In this document: piece after piece, positions 50,448-63,330 of the stretch
How the letters are laid out: each line of letters begins with the position of its first letter
How positions within the stretch are numbered: position 1 is the stretch's first letter
From: Notospermus geniculatus
Taxonomy: Eukaryota; Nemertea; Pilidiophora; Heteronemertea; Lineidae
DNA length: 64,000 bases
Reading direction: 5' to 3'
Assembly: GCA_002633025.1 (NCBI GenBank)
Contig: NMRB01000275.1
Coordinates: 348,939 to 412,938 of the forward strand
Translations under genes and position numbers: made by a program
The notes under the pieces: generated by a model
What the model saw: the letters and a program-made list of their open reading frames with translations, nothing else
The model's database searches: none
Told to the model about the DNA's origin: nothing

Positions 50448-53122
50448 TTAAGGCAGTTAAAGGGACTATTGTAATGTTAATATTGAGGTCTTTTGGTAGC
50501 ATTGGTATTAAGGACGTCAACATGTTTTGCCACATTTCTGTCAATTTCACTCTTGGAATTATCAACACTGTTGTTAGTAAGGGCCTCCCCATCATTGCCC
50601 TGATTCGCCTTGCTTCTTAGCTAATGGCAGAAACGGAGAGATTCCTTGCTTCTCCCATCACAGGCTCTTTCTCTTTGGTCTAGAAAAATTGGTGCAAAAT
50701 CACCAACACATCTTCCTTAGAATACCACCATCCTTCCTCCGTCTCGGTGGAGGGGGCCCTCTTGGTAGAGGGAGGCCAGCCATGCTTCCCTTGCTCTTCA
50801 GTGCAAACGTGAGCAAGAATCAAATGTTTTATTGACAAGGCGTGCTCTGCAAAACATCATCTGTAAACAAATGATTCTTACAACACCCTTGACATGAAAG
50901 GAAGCCTCCACAGAAATCTGGAAAGCCTCTTTGTCAACCTGTCAGTTGGCCCATTGCTGTCCAGATGATAGGCATAGTGCGAGTTTTCACAGAAGTTTGT
51001 CAACTAAGCGCAGCAGTAATAGTTGGACCCCTTTGATGCCCATTGAACTTGCACATCCTCATCCTGGTCGCAGAAGTGATGGAACAGTACATGTACAACA
51101 TTCCACTGGCTGTACTGGTCATGCTCAGCCAATTTCTTTCCTTAGTCTCGGTGGAGGGGGCCCTCTTGGAAGAGAGAGGCCAGCCATGCTTCCCTTGCTC
51201 TTCAGCACAAACGTGAGCAAGAATCAAAAGTTTTATTTGATTGGGTGTGCTCAGCAAAACATCTCAAGCAGTCACGGTGCAGATCATTTGTACTGGCAAA
51301 CAAATGATGTTTACAATCACCCTTGACACCCCCCAGAAATCTGGGAGGCCTCTTTGTCAACATCTCACTTGGCCTGTTGCTGTCTGGATGATAGGCGTAG
51401 TGCGAGTTTTCACCAAGGTTTGTCAAATTAAGTATCCAAGTCAGGCGCAGCAGTGGTAGATGGACCTTCGATGCCCATGAAACTTGCACATCCTCTTCTT
51501 GGTCACAGTAAAAATGGAACAGCACATGTACAAGGTTAGAAATGGCTGTACTGGTCGTGCGGCAGCCAATTTCCTTTTTGAAGTCAATGCAAGGAAATTA
51601 AGCTCCAGTGGTGATGGACAAACTGGGTGCTTGTTCCTTGCATTTGGAATGACAGTCCACTTTGTGATGTACGGAGAGTAAATTACTCTAGGTTCTTCAA
51701 TGAAAGTAAAAATGAACTTTTAGAGTTGATGATCCAGATACATTGCGAGTGACATCTTCTAATCAGAAACCTATACCACTTAAGATAACAACTATCAGAT
51801 TCTGACATCTCCTTTAAGAGTCAAAACTCAGTATTTAAACTGTCATCTCCTGCAAACGTCAGTTATGACCTGGAAAGTTGGGGATGGGGTGGGGAATTAC
51901 TTACAATGTCGTCAAGTCTTTCTTGATGTGGAAATTTGATGTTCTCGATGTTGTATTCAGGTGTATGCTACAACAGTTGTGGTGTTAGTGGTAATTGTCC
52001 CATACTCTTCTTGATGGGGTGGAGGTTGCCAGTTTCCAACTGCGCACTAAGTGGTTTAAATGTATTGTACTGATTGATAATTCGTGTTCATTCTGTTGTA
52101 AGCAATGTTCTACTTGGAAAAGCTGGGGGATAGACATGTTCCTGATACTGATATGGTGCGAGAAACATCTTCTTATCAAAAATCTGTACCACTTAAGATA
52201 ACAACTATCAGATTCTGACATCTCCCAAACTAACGATCTTTGCCATTAAATAATATTCTCTTCCTAAGCGTTGATAGGTGCAGTGATGAACAGATATATC
52301 AAAACCCACGTTCCCCTGATAATTAAACGTTCACACTATCCTACCACTGGCTATTTCCTTACACGTACAATGTAATCAAGCCATTCTGAAATTTGATGTT
52401 CTTGATGTTGTATTCAAGTTTATGCTCTAAAAGTTGTGTTGTTGGTAGTAGTTTTCACTATTCTTGATGGGGTGGAAGTTGTCAGTTTCCCGTTGTACAC
52501 CAATACTAAGTGGTTTAATGTATACTGATAATTCATGTTCTCTCTGTTGTAAGCAATGTTGTACTGGGAAAAGTTGGGGGACAGACATGTACCTGATCCT
52601 GAGATGGTGCGAGTGACATCTTATGATGTAGTGACATCTTATGATCAAAAACTACAACTCTAAAACAACAACTATCAGATTCTGACGTCCTTTAAGAATC
52701 AAAAGTCAGTTCTGTCCAGGAAAGTTTGGGGGAGGGGAGGGGAATTCACACTTACAATGTAGTCTAGCCTTTCTTGATCTGCAAATTTGATGTTCTCGAT
52801 GTTGTATAGTTGTGTGCTATAAAAGTTGTAGTGTTGGTGGTAAATGTCACATACAAATGCTATTCTTGATGGGGTGGAGATTGTCAGTTTCCCACTGTGC
52901 ACTGATAATATTACCCGGTAAGTGGTTTAAATGTATTGTACTGATAATTCGTATTCTTTCTGTTGTAAGCAATGTTCTACTGGGAGAAGCTGGGGATAGA
53001 CAAGTACGTTTGTGGGGCTGCAGTGACTGGTCATGATATTTACTCAGGTCATTGACAAGTGCAGATATTGAGGACAAGCAACTACTGAAATGGGTAAGGG
53101 AAGAACATGCATGTACTGGTAT
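50448..53122. repeat. Tandem-duplication segment C, copy 1
   Basis: TTAAGGCAGTTAAAGGGACT to CATGTACTGGTA, repeated at 55127-57855 with more substitutions and indels than D. Internally repetitive: a module with GTGGAGGGGGCCCTCTTGG and TGAGCAAGAATCAAAAGTTT occurs twice (about 50745-51105 and 51150-51530); a module with GATGTTCTCGATGTTGTA and GTTGTAAGCAATGTT occurs three times (about 51940, 52390, 52790). Minus-strand open frames here have no recognisable family. Confidence 0.88.
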
Positions 53123-53433
53123 CACAAGCAGTGAAAACATTCTGCACTTCTCAGCGGTGCGGATTTCCCGTACAGAACGGCACAGCCTGAATCACGACGT
53201 AGAATATCCCAAATAGGCCTATTCGAAGTCGTGAGTTTCGTGACTAGGTTGTGCTCCAACAATAACATGTCAACTTCCAGTAGGCCTAGGCCTTAAGCCT
53301 GTGAGTGTGACTGCCAGGTGGCGACCTTGGATGGGGCATTCTAGGCCTATCTATTCCATAACTTGAGAACTGCTTCATCAATAACTTCACAAATGTCATA
53401 TGTCAGCTGAGCGCATCGCCCATGGGCGACTTG
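53123..53433. other. Spacer Y between C1 and D2
   Basis: Unique 311-bp stretch joining C1 to D2 without an N. Contains TAGGCCTAGGCC words. No gene. Confidence 0.6.
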
Positions 53434-53695
53434 TTGCTGAGGTTTTGTCGGATATCACTGGAGTTGATTGATGGAAAAGGACACCAGAGACTAGGGTCTT
53501 ATTGCCGGAGTCCAGCAGGTTGTGCCAAGTCTTGATGATGTTGGGCATTAAAGTCAACAGTACTGAATATTTGACGGTGCAGCTTAGCTTGCCACAGGCA
53601 GAAGCTTTGTGTACCTGGCCGTGGGTGTCCGTGAGATATCCATATGGGAATACATGTATGTTTATTGAGGATCAATTATATGCTTCTCTCAACAG

Positions 53696-53806
53696 CCCAA
53701 GTACTTGTAAAGAATGGCCACGCCATTTCAACTGCGAAAGAGCCACCGAAGCAATCAGGAGGGATCCCTGGAGTCATGGCCTCCCCTTCTACTACTACTA
53801 CAGATG
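53696..53806 (+). CDS. tdrd1: Second copy of Tudor gene exon 30
   Basis: Same length, splice sites and protein as 47884-47994. As it lies downstream of a stop-containing exon 31, it could only be used by splicing past that exon. Confidence 0.6.
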
Positions 53807-54623
53807 GTGAGTGAATAGTTTGCTTCCTGATTGTCCATCTTCGTGGTAACACTCTTCACGGACCGATCTGATCAATCACTGGCAATGTGCGAGTGTAAAT
53901 TGTGCAACTGGCAAAAACTCGGAGCATCCAGTCAGTCATTATGTCCTGACCACGTATATCGACCCAGTGACTGGCAGCAACTCGGGTACCATCAGGGGCG
54001 TTGAGGTTCGATGAGACTTAAGACTTTGCTTTAGAAAACTGGCACTGATTTGTCACAAGCCTGCGTAATCACCACGACTGAACGAAACTGGATACAACTA
54101 GTCGCTAGAAAGTAGGAACATGTGCAACTCGCGGCACTGGTGATTTCTCAGTACCAGGGAGTCGCAAGGGTACCTATCAGGCCTTGTCTTTTAAGGCGAG
54201 CTAAAAAGTGCATGCGCCTCGCAAACAATAGAATTTCTATTGTTTGTGAGGCACATGCACTTTTTAGCTCACCTTAAAAGACAAGGCCGGCTACATCGAT
54301 GACGGTTTCTGGCGACTGATCAGTTACCTCCAGTTTAGCTAGTTCCTCAGTCGCCAGGTAATTCAGTGGCGGTAAGTTGTATCCAGTCGCAAGTGCGATG
54401 TACACTAGGCTTTAAACATGAAGGGCCGTATTCCAAAAGGGTGTTTAAGACTTAGACGCGTGTGACTTTGTCAAGTGCACAGTGGAAGTGTGTGATCTGT
54501 AGTGACGTTACACGTGCGATGATCATCCTTTTTGAATACGGCCCGAAGATTTCATGCTTTGAGGGTGAGCAGTTCAGTTTGCCTGACCAGCAAAATCTTA
54601 TCTTATGTCGCATTCTCTTTTAG

Positions 54624-54697
54624 TGGACGAACTTCGCCGTCGGCTGCAGGAGCAAGATGAGGTGATTCAGCTGTTGCGCTCGAAATTGGGCATGTAG
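54624..54697 (+). CDS. tdrd1: Second copy of Tudor gene exon 31
   Basis: Identical terminal helix and stop (TAG 54695-54697). Potential alternative terminal exon giving the same C-terminus, or a silent duplicate. Confidence 0.6.
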
Positions 54698-55125
54698 ATG
54701 ATGCTGTGGAGTTCAGTTGAATTAACAACGTACAATGATGAAGTTGTAATGATCTGCCTGCTATTGAACTCTTGTTGTTTATGCATTTATATTTGCTTTT
54801 CGCTCTCTTTGCTGGGTACAAGAAAATATTAGTCAAAAAAGTCAAATGATTTTGCGCATTTAGCAATTAGGAAGATGAATTCTTTCAGAGAAATTTTACT
54901 GCGATATTATGTTACTTCTACAGGGTGTCCCAGAAAGTTTTACCACCCCTATGTGTTCCACATTTCCCCGTACAATGGTCCACAGATAATGGTAATGGGT
55001 AATGGTAATGGTCCACAGATCATGGTTGCGAGTGGCCATTGTTGAGTCCTGTGGCCAGGCGAGAAAAGCCTATTGTCAGAGTTAAACCTGGGTCTGCCAA
55101 ATAGGCCAAGGAAACAAAAATATGT

Positions 55126-55126
55126 N
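55126..55126. other. Single-N junction hiding about 1.1 kb
   Basis: Left of the N the sequence matches up to 49312; right of it the match resumes at 50448. The counterpart of segment X is missing here. Confidence 0.85.
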
Positions 55127-57855
55127 TTAAGGCAGTTAAAGGGACTATTGTAATGTTAATATTGAGGTCTTTTGGTAGCATTGGTATTAAGGACGTCAAC
55201 ATGTTTTGCCACATTTCGGTGAATTTCACTCTTGGAATTATCAACACTGTTGTTAGTAAGGGCCTCACCATCATTGCCCTGATTCACCTTGCTTCTTAGC
55301 TAATGGCAGTAAGGGCCTCCCCATCATTGCCCTGATTCGCCTTGCTTCTTAGCTAATGGCAGAAAGGGAGAGATTCCACGCTTCTCCCATCACATGCTCT
55401 TTCTCTTTGGTCTAGAAAAAATGGTGCAAAGTCACCAACACATCTTCCTTAGATTACCACCATCCTTCCTCCGTCTCGGTGGAGGGGCCCTCTTGGTAGA
55501 GGGAGGCCAGCCATGCTTCCCTTGCTCTTCACTACAAACTTGAGCAAGAATCAAAAGTTTTATTGACAAGGCGTGCTCTGCAAAACATCATCTGTAAACA
55601 AATAATGATTCTTACAACACCCTTGACATGACACCCTCCACAGAAATCTGGAAAGCCGCTTTGTCGACCTGTCAGTTGGCCCATTGCTGTCCGGATGATA
55701 GGCGTAGTGCAAGTTCTCACAGAAGTTTGTCAAATTAAGTACCCAGGTCAAGCGCAGCAGTAACAGTTGGACCCCTTCGATGCCCATGAAACTTGCACAT
55801 CCTCATCCTGGTCACAGGAGCGATGGAACAGTACCCGGTACATGTACAACGTTACAACTGGCTGTACGGGTTGTGCTGCCGCCAGTTTCCTTCCTTAGTC
55901 TCGGTGGAGGGGGCCCTCGTGGAAGAGAGAGGCCAGCCATGCTTCCCTTGCTCTTCAGCGCAAACGTGAGCAAGAATCAAAAGTTTTATTTGATGGGGTG
56001 TGCTCAGCAAAACATCTCAAGCAGTCACGGTGCGGATCATTTGTACTGGCAAACAAATGATGTTTACAACACCCTTGACACCCCCCAGAAATCTGGGAGG
56101 CCTCTTTGTCAGCATCTCAGTTGGCCTCTTGCTGTCTGGATGATAGGCGTAGTGCGAGTTTTCACCAGGGTTTGTCAAATTAAGTATCCAAGTCAGGCGA
56201 AGCAGTGGTAGATGGACCTTCGATGCCCATGAAACTTGCACATCCTCTTCTTGGTCACAGTAAAAATGGAACAGCACATGTACAAGGTAACTAGCTGTAC
56301 TGGTCGTGCTGCAGCCAATTTCCTTTTTGAAGTCAATGCAAGGAAATTAAGCTCCAGTGGTGATGGACAAACTGGGTGCTTTTTCCTTGCATTTTGAATG
56401 ACAGTCCACTTTGTGATGTACGGAGGGTAAATCACTCTAGGTTCTTCAATAAAAGTAAAAATGAACTTTACAGTTGATGATCCAGATACATTGCGAGTGA
56501 CATCTTCTAATCAGAAACCTATACCACTTAAGATAACAACTATCAGATTCTGACATCTCCTTTAAGAGTCAAAAGTCAGTTCTGTCATCTCCTGCAAACG
56601 TCAGTTCTGACCCGGAAAGTTGGGGATGGGTGGGGAATTACTTACAATGTCGTCAAGTCTTTCTTGATGTGGAAATTTGATGTTCTCGATGTTGTATTCA
56701 GGTTTATGCTACAACAGTTGTGGTGTTAGTGGTAATTGTCACATACTCTTCTTGATGGGGTCAAGTTTGCTAGTTTCCAACTGCACACTAAGTGGTTTAA
56801 ATGAATTGTACTGATTGATAATTCGTGTTTGTTCTGTTGTAAGCAATGTTCTACTTGGAAAAGCTGGAGGATAGACATGTTCCTGATACTGATATGGTGT
56901 GAGTAACATCTTCTAATTAAAAATCTGTACCACTTAAGATAACAACTATCAGATTCTGACATCTCCCAAACTAACGATCTTTGCCATTAAATAATATTCT
57001 CTTCCTAAGCGTTGATAGGTGCAATGATGAACAGATATGAGATATATCAAAACCCACGTTCCCCTGATAAATAAACGTTCACACTATCCTACCACTGGCT
57101 ATTTCCTTACACGTACAATGTAATCAAGCCATTCTGAAATTTGATGTTCTTGATGTTGTATTCAAGTTTATGCTCTAAAAGTTGTGTTGGTGGTGGTAGT
57201 TTTCGCTATTCTTGATGGGCTGGAGATTGTCATTTTCCCGTTGTGCACTGATACTAAGTGGTTTAAATCTATACTGATAATTCATGGTCTCTCTGTTGTA
57301 AGCAATGTTGTACTGGGAAAAGTTGGGGGACAGACATGTACCTGGTCCTGTTATGGTGCGAGTGACATCTTATGATCAAAAACATATACAACTGTAAGAC
57401 AACAACTATCAGATTCTGACGTCCTTTAAGAGTCAAAAGTCAGTTCTGTCTAGGAAAGTTTGGGGGAGGGGAGGGGAATTCACACTTACAATGTAGTCTA
57501 GCCTTTCTTGATCTGCAAATTTGATGTTCTCGATGTTGTATAGTTGTGTGCTATAAAAGTTGTAGTGTTGGTGGTAAATGTCACATACAAATGCTATTCT
57601 TGATGGGGTGGAGATTGTCAATTTCCCACTGTGCACTGATAATATTACCCGGTAAGTGGTTTAAATGTATTGTACTGATAATTCGTATTCTTTCTGTTGT
57701 AAGCAATGTTCTACTGGGAGAAGCTGGGGATAGACAAGTACGTTTGTGGGGCTGCAGTGACGGGTCATGATATTTACTCAGGTCATTGACAAGTGCAGAT
57801 ATTGAGGACAAGCAACTACTGAAATGGGTAAGGGAAGAACATGCATGTACTGGTA
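55127..57855. repeat. Tandem-duplication segment C, copy 2
   Basis: Counterpart of 50448-53122 with the same internal modules. It has a local repeat of CATCATTGCCCTGATTC near 55270-55335 not seen in copy 1. Confidence 0.88.
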
Positions 57856-60800
57856 GACTGGTAGCCATTCGTAATATCATAAATGTGGTACAATGTAATT
57901 GTGTTATACTAGTATATAAAAACGAACCATGTGGAAGTAAGTAGTTATACAAAATGAACACTAATAAGTCCAGTTTGGCTATTTGGTGGATTTACATCCT
58001 ATTGCCTTTCACGTCTTTTGAAGATCTTCAGATGGTCGCAGGAACAACTCCTCGTAAAAACAACTCGTACATGTACCATACAAAAATAACAACTAGCATG
58101 TGGTCAATATCAGGCATCTCGTCGACTTGCCTGGTATCATCGTTATTATTATCATTATTATTATCATCACCATGATGATTAATAGTAATACATCAAAGAA
58201 GTTTAACAGTGAAGAATTTTGTGAATGTTGGGGATTTAGTGTTGTGTCTTTTTGTGTGGGGGGGACATATTAGGGGATCTGTGGTAGTGAAGGGAAAGGT
58301 GTTTAATCATGCCATGTGTGGTCTTGCTTACCAGCAACAATTCCAAAGTACTCTTAACTCTCCCAAGTCCAGAGCGACCTAAGCTTTGCTAGGTTACCCT
58401 GATGGTGTGGCAGCATGTGGATAGCTGTTGCCTAATGAATATTGGTTTATGGTTCTTGCAATAGTTACAAGAGGTGCCCATGTCATGGTTGGCAAAAAAA
58501 TGAAGGCATCCTCATAACCTCCTTTATACATGTACTTGGAACTTGGTTCTCCTCCCAATCCTTCTCCCTGGCAGAGATTAGTGTAATTGGTTAATGAAGC
58601 TATAGTTGAGGTGCCCATTTCCAAACCTCTTGAGCGATATGTGCCACCTTCCCGCCGAAAGTTTGTTAAAGTTCTGGCAAACTGGCAGTTGCCCTGTATG
58701 ATCTGAAATGGTACCGGTAGTTGAAAAGGAAAGGCCAATTCAGGACCATCCTTCCAAAAACAGGGGTTTAGATAACGACTTACGTGCGTATTTGCATAAA
58801 TACGCAGATCTTTGGAAATCATAGTGAAAATCGCAAGTGAAATCTTGCACAAGACAATGCCAAAAAATCCCCAGATGCGGCAGTACACACTATGATACTG
58901 TTATGATCCATCAAATATGCAAGCAATTGAAAACTGCCTATTTAAAACTGCAAATAAAGTGTAACAGTCAGAATGCAAAATGCGATGAGATTGCCACCAC
59001 GGCCTCCATGTGCAATGCAGGCGGGACGTCAGAATCTTTCCAGGTCTCACTACACAGTTTGGTGAGGTCTCACTGCACAGTTATCGCATGTCCTGCTCTG
59101 GCATACATAAAGGGGCCAGGAGAGTAGTGTAGGCACTCGCTAAGATGAGTACTCCTAGCTTAAAAAGTTATCTAAACCCCTGCAAAAAATAACACACGAA
59201 TAATATAATTGGAAGTTAAATGTTGTACTGTATTTGGGCGTACGCTAATTCTTTGACTGGGTGGGTGGGTGGGTACTGGGGAGAAATAAAGTTTTAGAAG
59301 GTTATGACGGTGTCGCCAATGGCAATCTAGATAAAAAGTTGGTAGAAATTGTAAACCTGCCAAGAATGTGGTATGTAGATGCACAGTAGAAGGACACAGT
59401 CACAGTGTCACGACGAGTGTGAGTAATCCGCAGTGCATCCACATGTTGATGTACATCCACACACACAGTCGGAGTTGATCACTCAGCGAAAATCAGAGAT
59501 TCCGCTGCACCAGGTCACAGATCAAAACACACACGATTACACATCACACGAATCCACAATCGGCTCCAAAATACTTATCGAAACGTTATCGAAACATAGC
59601 CACAAGCTATACCGTCATTGCTCCCACAAATTAATCGGCTACGGGTACGACGATCATCGAAGAGACAACATCAAAATATACGATTGCGTTCCATCCGGCG
59701 TGTCCGGCATGCACCCGAGGTGTGCATTGCTGTAACGTACACGTTCACGTGCCCGATCCCTTCGATTGAAGGGAATCTGCCATGCGCAGATTTTCAAATT
59801 CGTAAAAATACATCTTTTGGCGCTCCGAGGTTCTCCACCATCTCGTGTGCTTCAGGGGGAGGGATCGTGGGGTAGTCGTAGAGATAACAAGTGAGGTACC
59901 AAATTATCATCTTATAGGTTTTATTCGTAGTTACATCCAGTTAACCACCTCCAATGGAACCTCCGTTGCCTCGTCGTCCCTCTCTCTCTCTCAACCTCCG
60001 GGGCTTCCCTACGGGGGGGTTACACACGGGCGCCCTTAAAGGGGCGGCTGCCTATTCCTATACTACACGACGTGGCCTCCCAAAACGGAACCCAAACCCA
60101 GCTTCCTCATGTTTTTCCAACACCACAGGGGCTACACTTCCAGTTCTTCCTGCAAGGGGTCCCTTCTTCCTCCTGCCTTTTTGCCGGCCGATTCTTACAT
60201 TCCTGCCGCTTTGTTCCACATTTGCACAAACTTGAGCAAAAAAAGTCCGTTTTCAAACAAGGGCAAGCACCCCTACTCCCACTTTTCCTGTTGCAAGTAT
60301 TATTGCAGGAACGTAGGGATGTTCAGAGATTCAATACTGTGAGGCTTTAAATCAACTGTGCATCTACATACTACAAGAACATCTACTTGGCATTTACGGC
60401 AGCAGTTTTGGGTGACATTCGAACATGACCATACCGGTAACTGTAAAATTTGGTTTGATCTGCAGAGATTGAGCGGCTTTCAACCTTGTCTTCAGAAAAA
60501 AAGGAACGTGTCCCACTTCACTGGACATCTGAGTGCCACGCGTTCATTCAAACCCTGTTCTCAGGAATGATGCACAAGTTTTATGAATGATAGTTGTCAT
60601 GTGGGAGGCCTACGCGTACATGAACATTGTTTATACATGTACATGTATTCATGTTTTCATTGATGTCATCTGGAGGAAGAGTTTCTTCAGACCCATCTTA
60701 TGGTTGGTCCATCTCTGCAGAATCATCCCTCTGCCTGATAAATACGGTATGTCCAGAATATCTTTGCTGTTCTTCTCCAAAGTGAGAAGCAAAAAGTCAG

Positions 60801-61257
60801 AACACTTGCAACTTTCATGTTATTCTTCTACAGTTGGTGTGAAATGTCCCCACTTGCAACTTAAAAAAATAAATGAGGGTTTACCTGAAGTTTGATTATG
60901 ATTTTGTCAAGTGAGGTTGAGTTACGGAGGGATAAAGTGAGATGACGCATGCGCATACCAAATCAGTACGCCATGTGCATTTTTTACCCGGGCGGTCTGA
61001 TCAGACAAGCGGAGGAAAAATCAGTCATTTCTCGCTTTGCTGAAAGCGAAAGGGGAAGTTTTTATTACCTGCATAGGTAATGTCAAAAATTTTTGGTAAT
61101 ATCCTTGTGTAGCTTCGTTTAGCATGGCACATAGACGTGGTAAGTCGAGATCGAGTTCCGAAACCAGAAGTACTGATTTGGTATGCACATGTGTCATCTC
61201 GCTGGATCTCGAAATAATGGTACCTCACAAGATGAAAAGTGTGTTTGCTGCTCTTCG
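57856..61257. other. Intergenic DNA, no recognisable gene
   Basis: An ATT/ATC microsatellite lies at 58138-58175 and GGGT repeats at 59258-59275. Open frames at 58394-58888 (minus), 59433-59735, 59954-60235 and 60587-60895 have no family signature or splice support that I can see. A remote or lineage-specific gene cannot be excluded. Confidence 0.45.
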
Positions 61258-61352
61258 AATATAGGCTATGTGTAATTCCAAGATGGACACCAGGGATTGC
61301 CAAATGTGCAAATGATTGTCCATCTGGGAATTACACATAGCCTATATTCAAT
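61258..61352. repeat. Inverted-repeat element
   Basis: ATAGGCTATGTGTAATTCC on the left and GGAATTACACATAGCCTAT on the right are inverse; the loop holds AGATGGACA/TGTCCATCT. Confidence 0.7.
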
Positions 61353-61499
61353 CCCTGGTGTAGTTCCTGGTAGGCAAAAACATTGTAGCGCAGGAATCAA
61401 ATTCGAATATGAAAATAGTGGCATAGTTACTTTCAATATGTGTATGTATTGTTTCCTGTATGTGTATGAAAATGTACAGTATAGGTCACAAATGACTTC

Positions 61500-62790
61500 C
61501 CTAAATTTGTGCAAGTTACATGAATTCTGTGTGCAATTTATGCACAACCCACGAGCTTGTTACGCCAAAATTGCGCATAACTGAGGGTCTTGTATCTGCC
61601 TCACCTGTGCACAACTTGCACGAATATTTCATGGTGCGCATCTTGCGTGTGATCCCTCCCTACTTATGCGTATGGTATGTGAAATTAAGGCAGTATTACA
61701 TGCGTAATTCGCGTAAGATACATGTATTTTGTGCGTAAACTTACGGGCAGTATGCTGTGGTTATGCAAGTAACCAAGACGTAACCTCTGTGTAACTTGCG
61801 TGTAACAACTGCACAAGTTTCCTGTAACTTAAGCATCTCTCACATGTGCGACATTTGGCCTGCTTTTAATTGGGATAGACAATCGCAGGTGTACTGTGGC
61901 AAATTAACGCAAACTATCGCAGACAGTCACGTATAATCGTGAAATTTTGGAAATGTTCAAAAAACAAACCTTATCACAAAGCAACCGCAGATTTGTCGCA
62001 AAATATCGCACAATGTCGCAAAACGTCGGTGTTGACTTGTCGCAGGCTTACCGCAAACTGTTGCAGTTACAACCTCAAGTTGTCACAAATATTGCGATTA
62101 GGTACGACAGACGGGCTGCAGGTATAATTTTTAGCTCACCTAGGGTGAGCTATTGTCGTGGTGCAGTGTCCGTCGTCCGTCATCGTCGTCATCCGTTAGC
62201 AGGGCACGTTTTGTAACTGCTGGGGCTATTGACCTGGCAGCCATCTTTGAAAATGGCTTTGGCCCATACTTTATAAATTACTGCAACTAGAGTGTTTTGA
62301 CCTTGAAATTGTATGTTCTATTGCACTTCAAATGTGGCTGCCAGTTGTTCATCTTGAAAAATGTACTTTGGCTCATAACATATGAACAATACCATGAAGA
62401 AAGTTCTAACCTAGTATGATGTCTCCCTGGAACACATTGACTTGACACTTGTCATTCGCTCTTCTGGTACATTCACCCAGGTGAGCACATTGTCCATGGG
62501 CCATTTCATTTTGTTGCAGATTTGTCGCAAATAACTGCAGACTGTCGCCTTCTTATCGTATTTGGCACGTTTATTGGGGATAAAGTGCAATAAGATGCGT
62601 TAATATTGTCGCAAACTGTCGCAGACATTTGTGATAGTTCAGCGTCCCTTTATCAAGCGCGAGATTTGTTCAGTGACAACTTGTACATCAATCCAAAATT
62701 TGTGCAGCTATTGTCGCAAACAACTGCAAGTGAACGCCAAAAAACGCTGATTATTGTTAAGTTTACAACAATTCTGCGATACTTCTGCAA
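61500..62790. repeat. Degenerate short-word repeats (TGCGTAA and TCGCAAA)
   Basis: 61500-61850 is dense in TGCGTAA, TGCGCAT and CTTGCG-like words; 61880-62100 and 62515-62790 are dense in GTCGCAAA, CGCAGA and CGCAAACTGTCGCAGA. The second block is interrupted by an AGCTCACC-type element. No gene. Confidence 0.6.
62132..62514. mobile_element. AGCTCACC-type dispersed element
   Basis: Starts AGCTCACCTAGGGTGAGCTA, has GTTAGCAGGGCACGTTTTGT, and ends CCATGGGCCATTTCATTTT. The interior is shorter than that of 21363-21984. Confidence 0.8.
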
Positions 62791-63224
62791 AATGTAAAAT
62801 GACAAATTTGGGACTGATCTTAGGTGTTCGTAATAGAGAGGGGTCCTGGTAGAGATGTCCACTGAGGAAGGTTCCAGATAAGTTTAATTGAAACTCTCTT
62901 TAATTCATGTTGTAATCTTATTGTGCTCCACATGTTGGCCTACTGATACCTGACTTTGTTTGTGAAAATAAATATGGTTTGTGTTGTGTGAAATCTGTGT
63001 GTCCTTTCTCACATTATTACCAAGTCATGGTCAGTCTTTTGACTGTGCTTGGTGTTCATCATGGAGAGCTTTGCATTCCAATGAAGAACCCGCCTGCCAT
63101 TTATCTCGACAGGTCGGCGGTGCGAGTGATGTGACTGAACCGACATCATTGACGTCGTTTTATGTGTTGACGTTGTGTCATGAAAAAATCTGCTGTAAAG
63201 GGTTCTTCCCCCATAAAAAAGTCA
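62791..63224. other. Intergenic DNA, nothing recognised
   Basis: No gene or clear repeat. AAATAAATA near 62970 is A/T-rich, but no coding sequence upstream gives it meaning. Confidence 0.4.
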
Positions 63225-63328
63225 TAAAAAGTCATAAAATATGAAAGTCTGAAAATAAGGCCTAAAAAAGTCATAAAATATTTTGTGAAATGGTGTAAAG
63301 TCACAAAAAAGTCATAAAATATTCTCTT
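63225..63328. repeat. GTCATAAAA short-period repeat
   Basis: AAAAAGTCATAAAA and AAAGTCATAAAATAT recur about five times in roughly 100 bp. Confidence 0.75.
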
Positions 63329-63330
63329 TT

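Larger units (their letters stand above)
53434..55125. repeat. Tandem-duplication segment D, copy 2
   Basis: Near-identical to 47622-49312, including the palindromic element (about 54180-54288) and the GTATTC MITE (about 54424-54544). Ends at N 55126. Confidence 0.93.

Noticed and set aside
59954-60350. Overlapping open frames of 77-93 residues as an exon of a further gene
   Set aside because: Three frames are open at once in GC-biased sequence, no domain or consensus splice sites that I could match.
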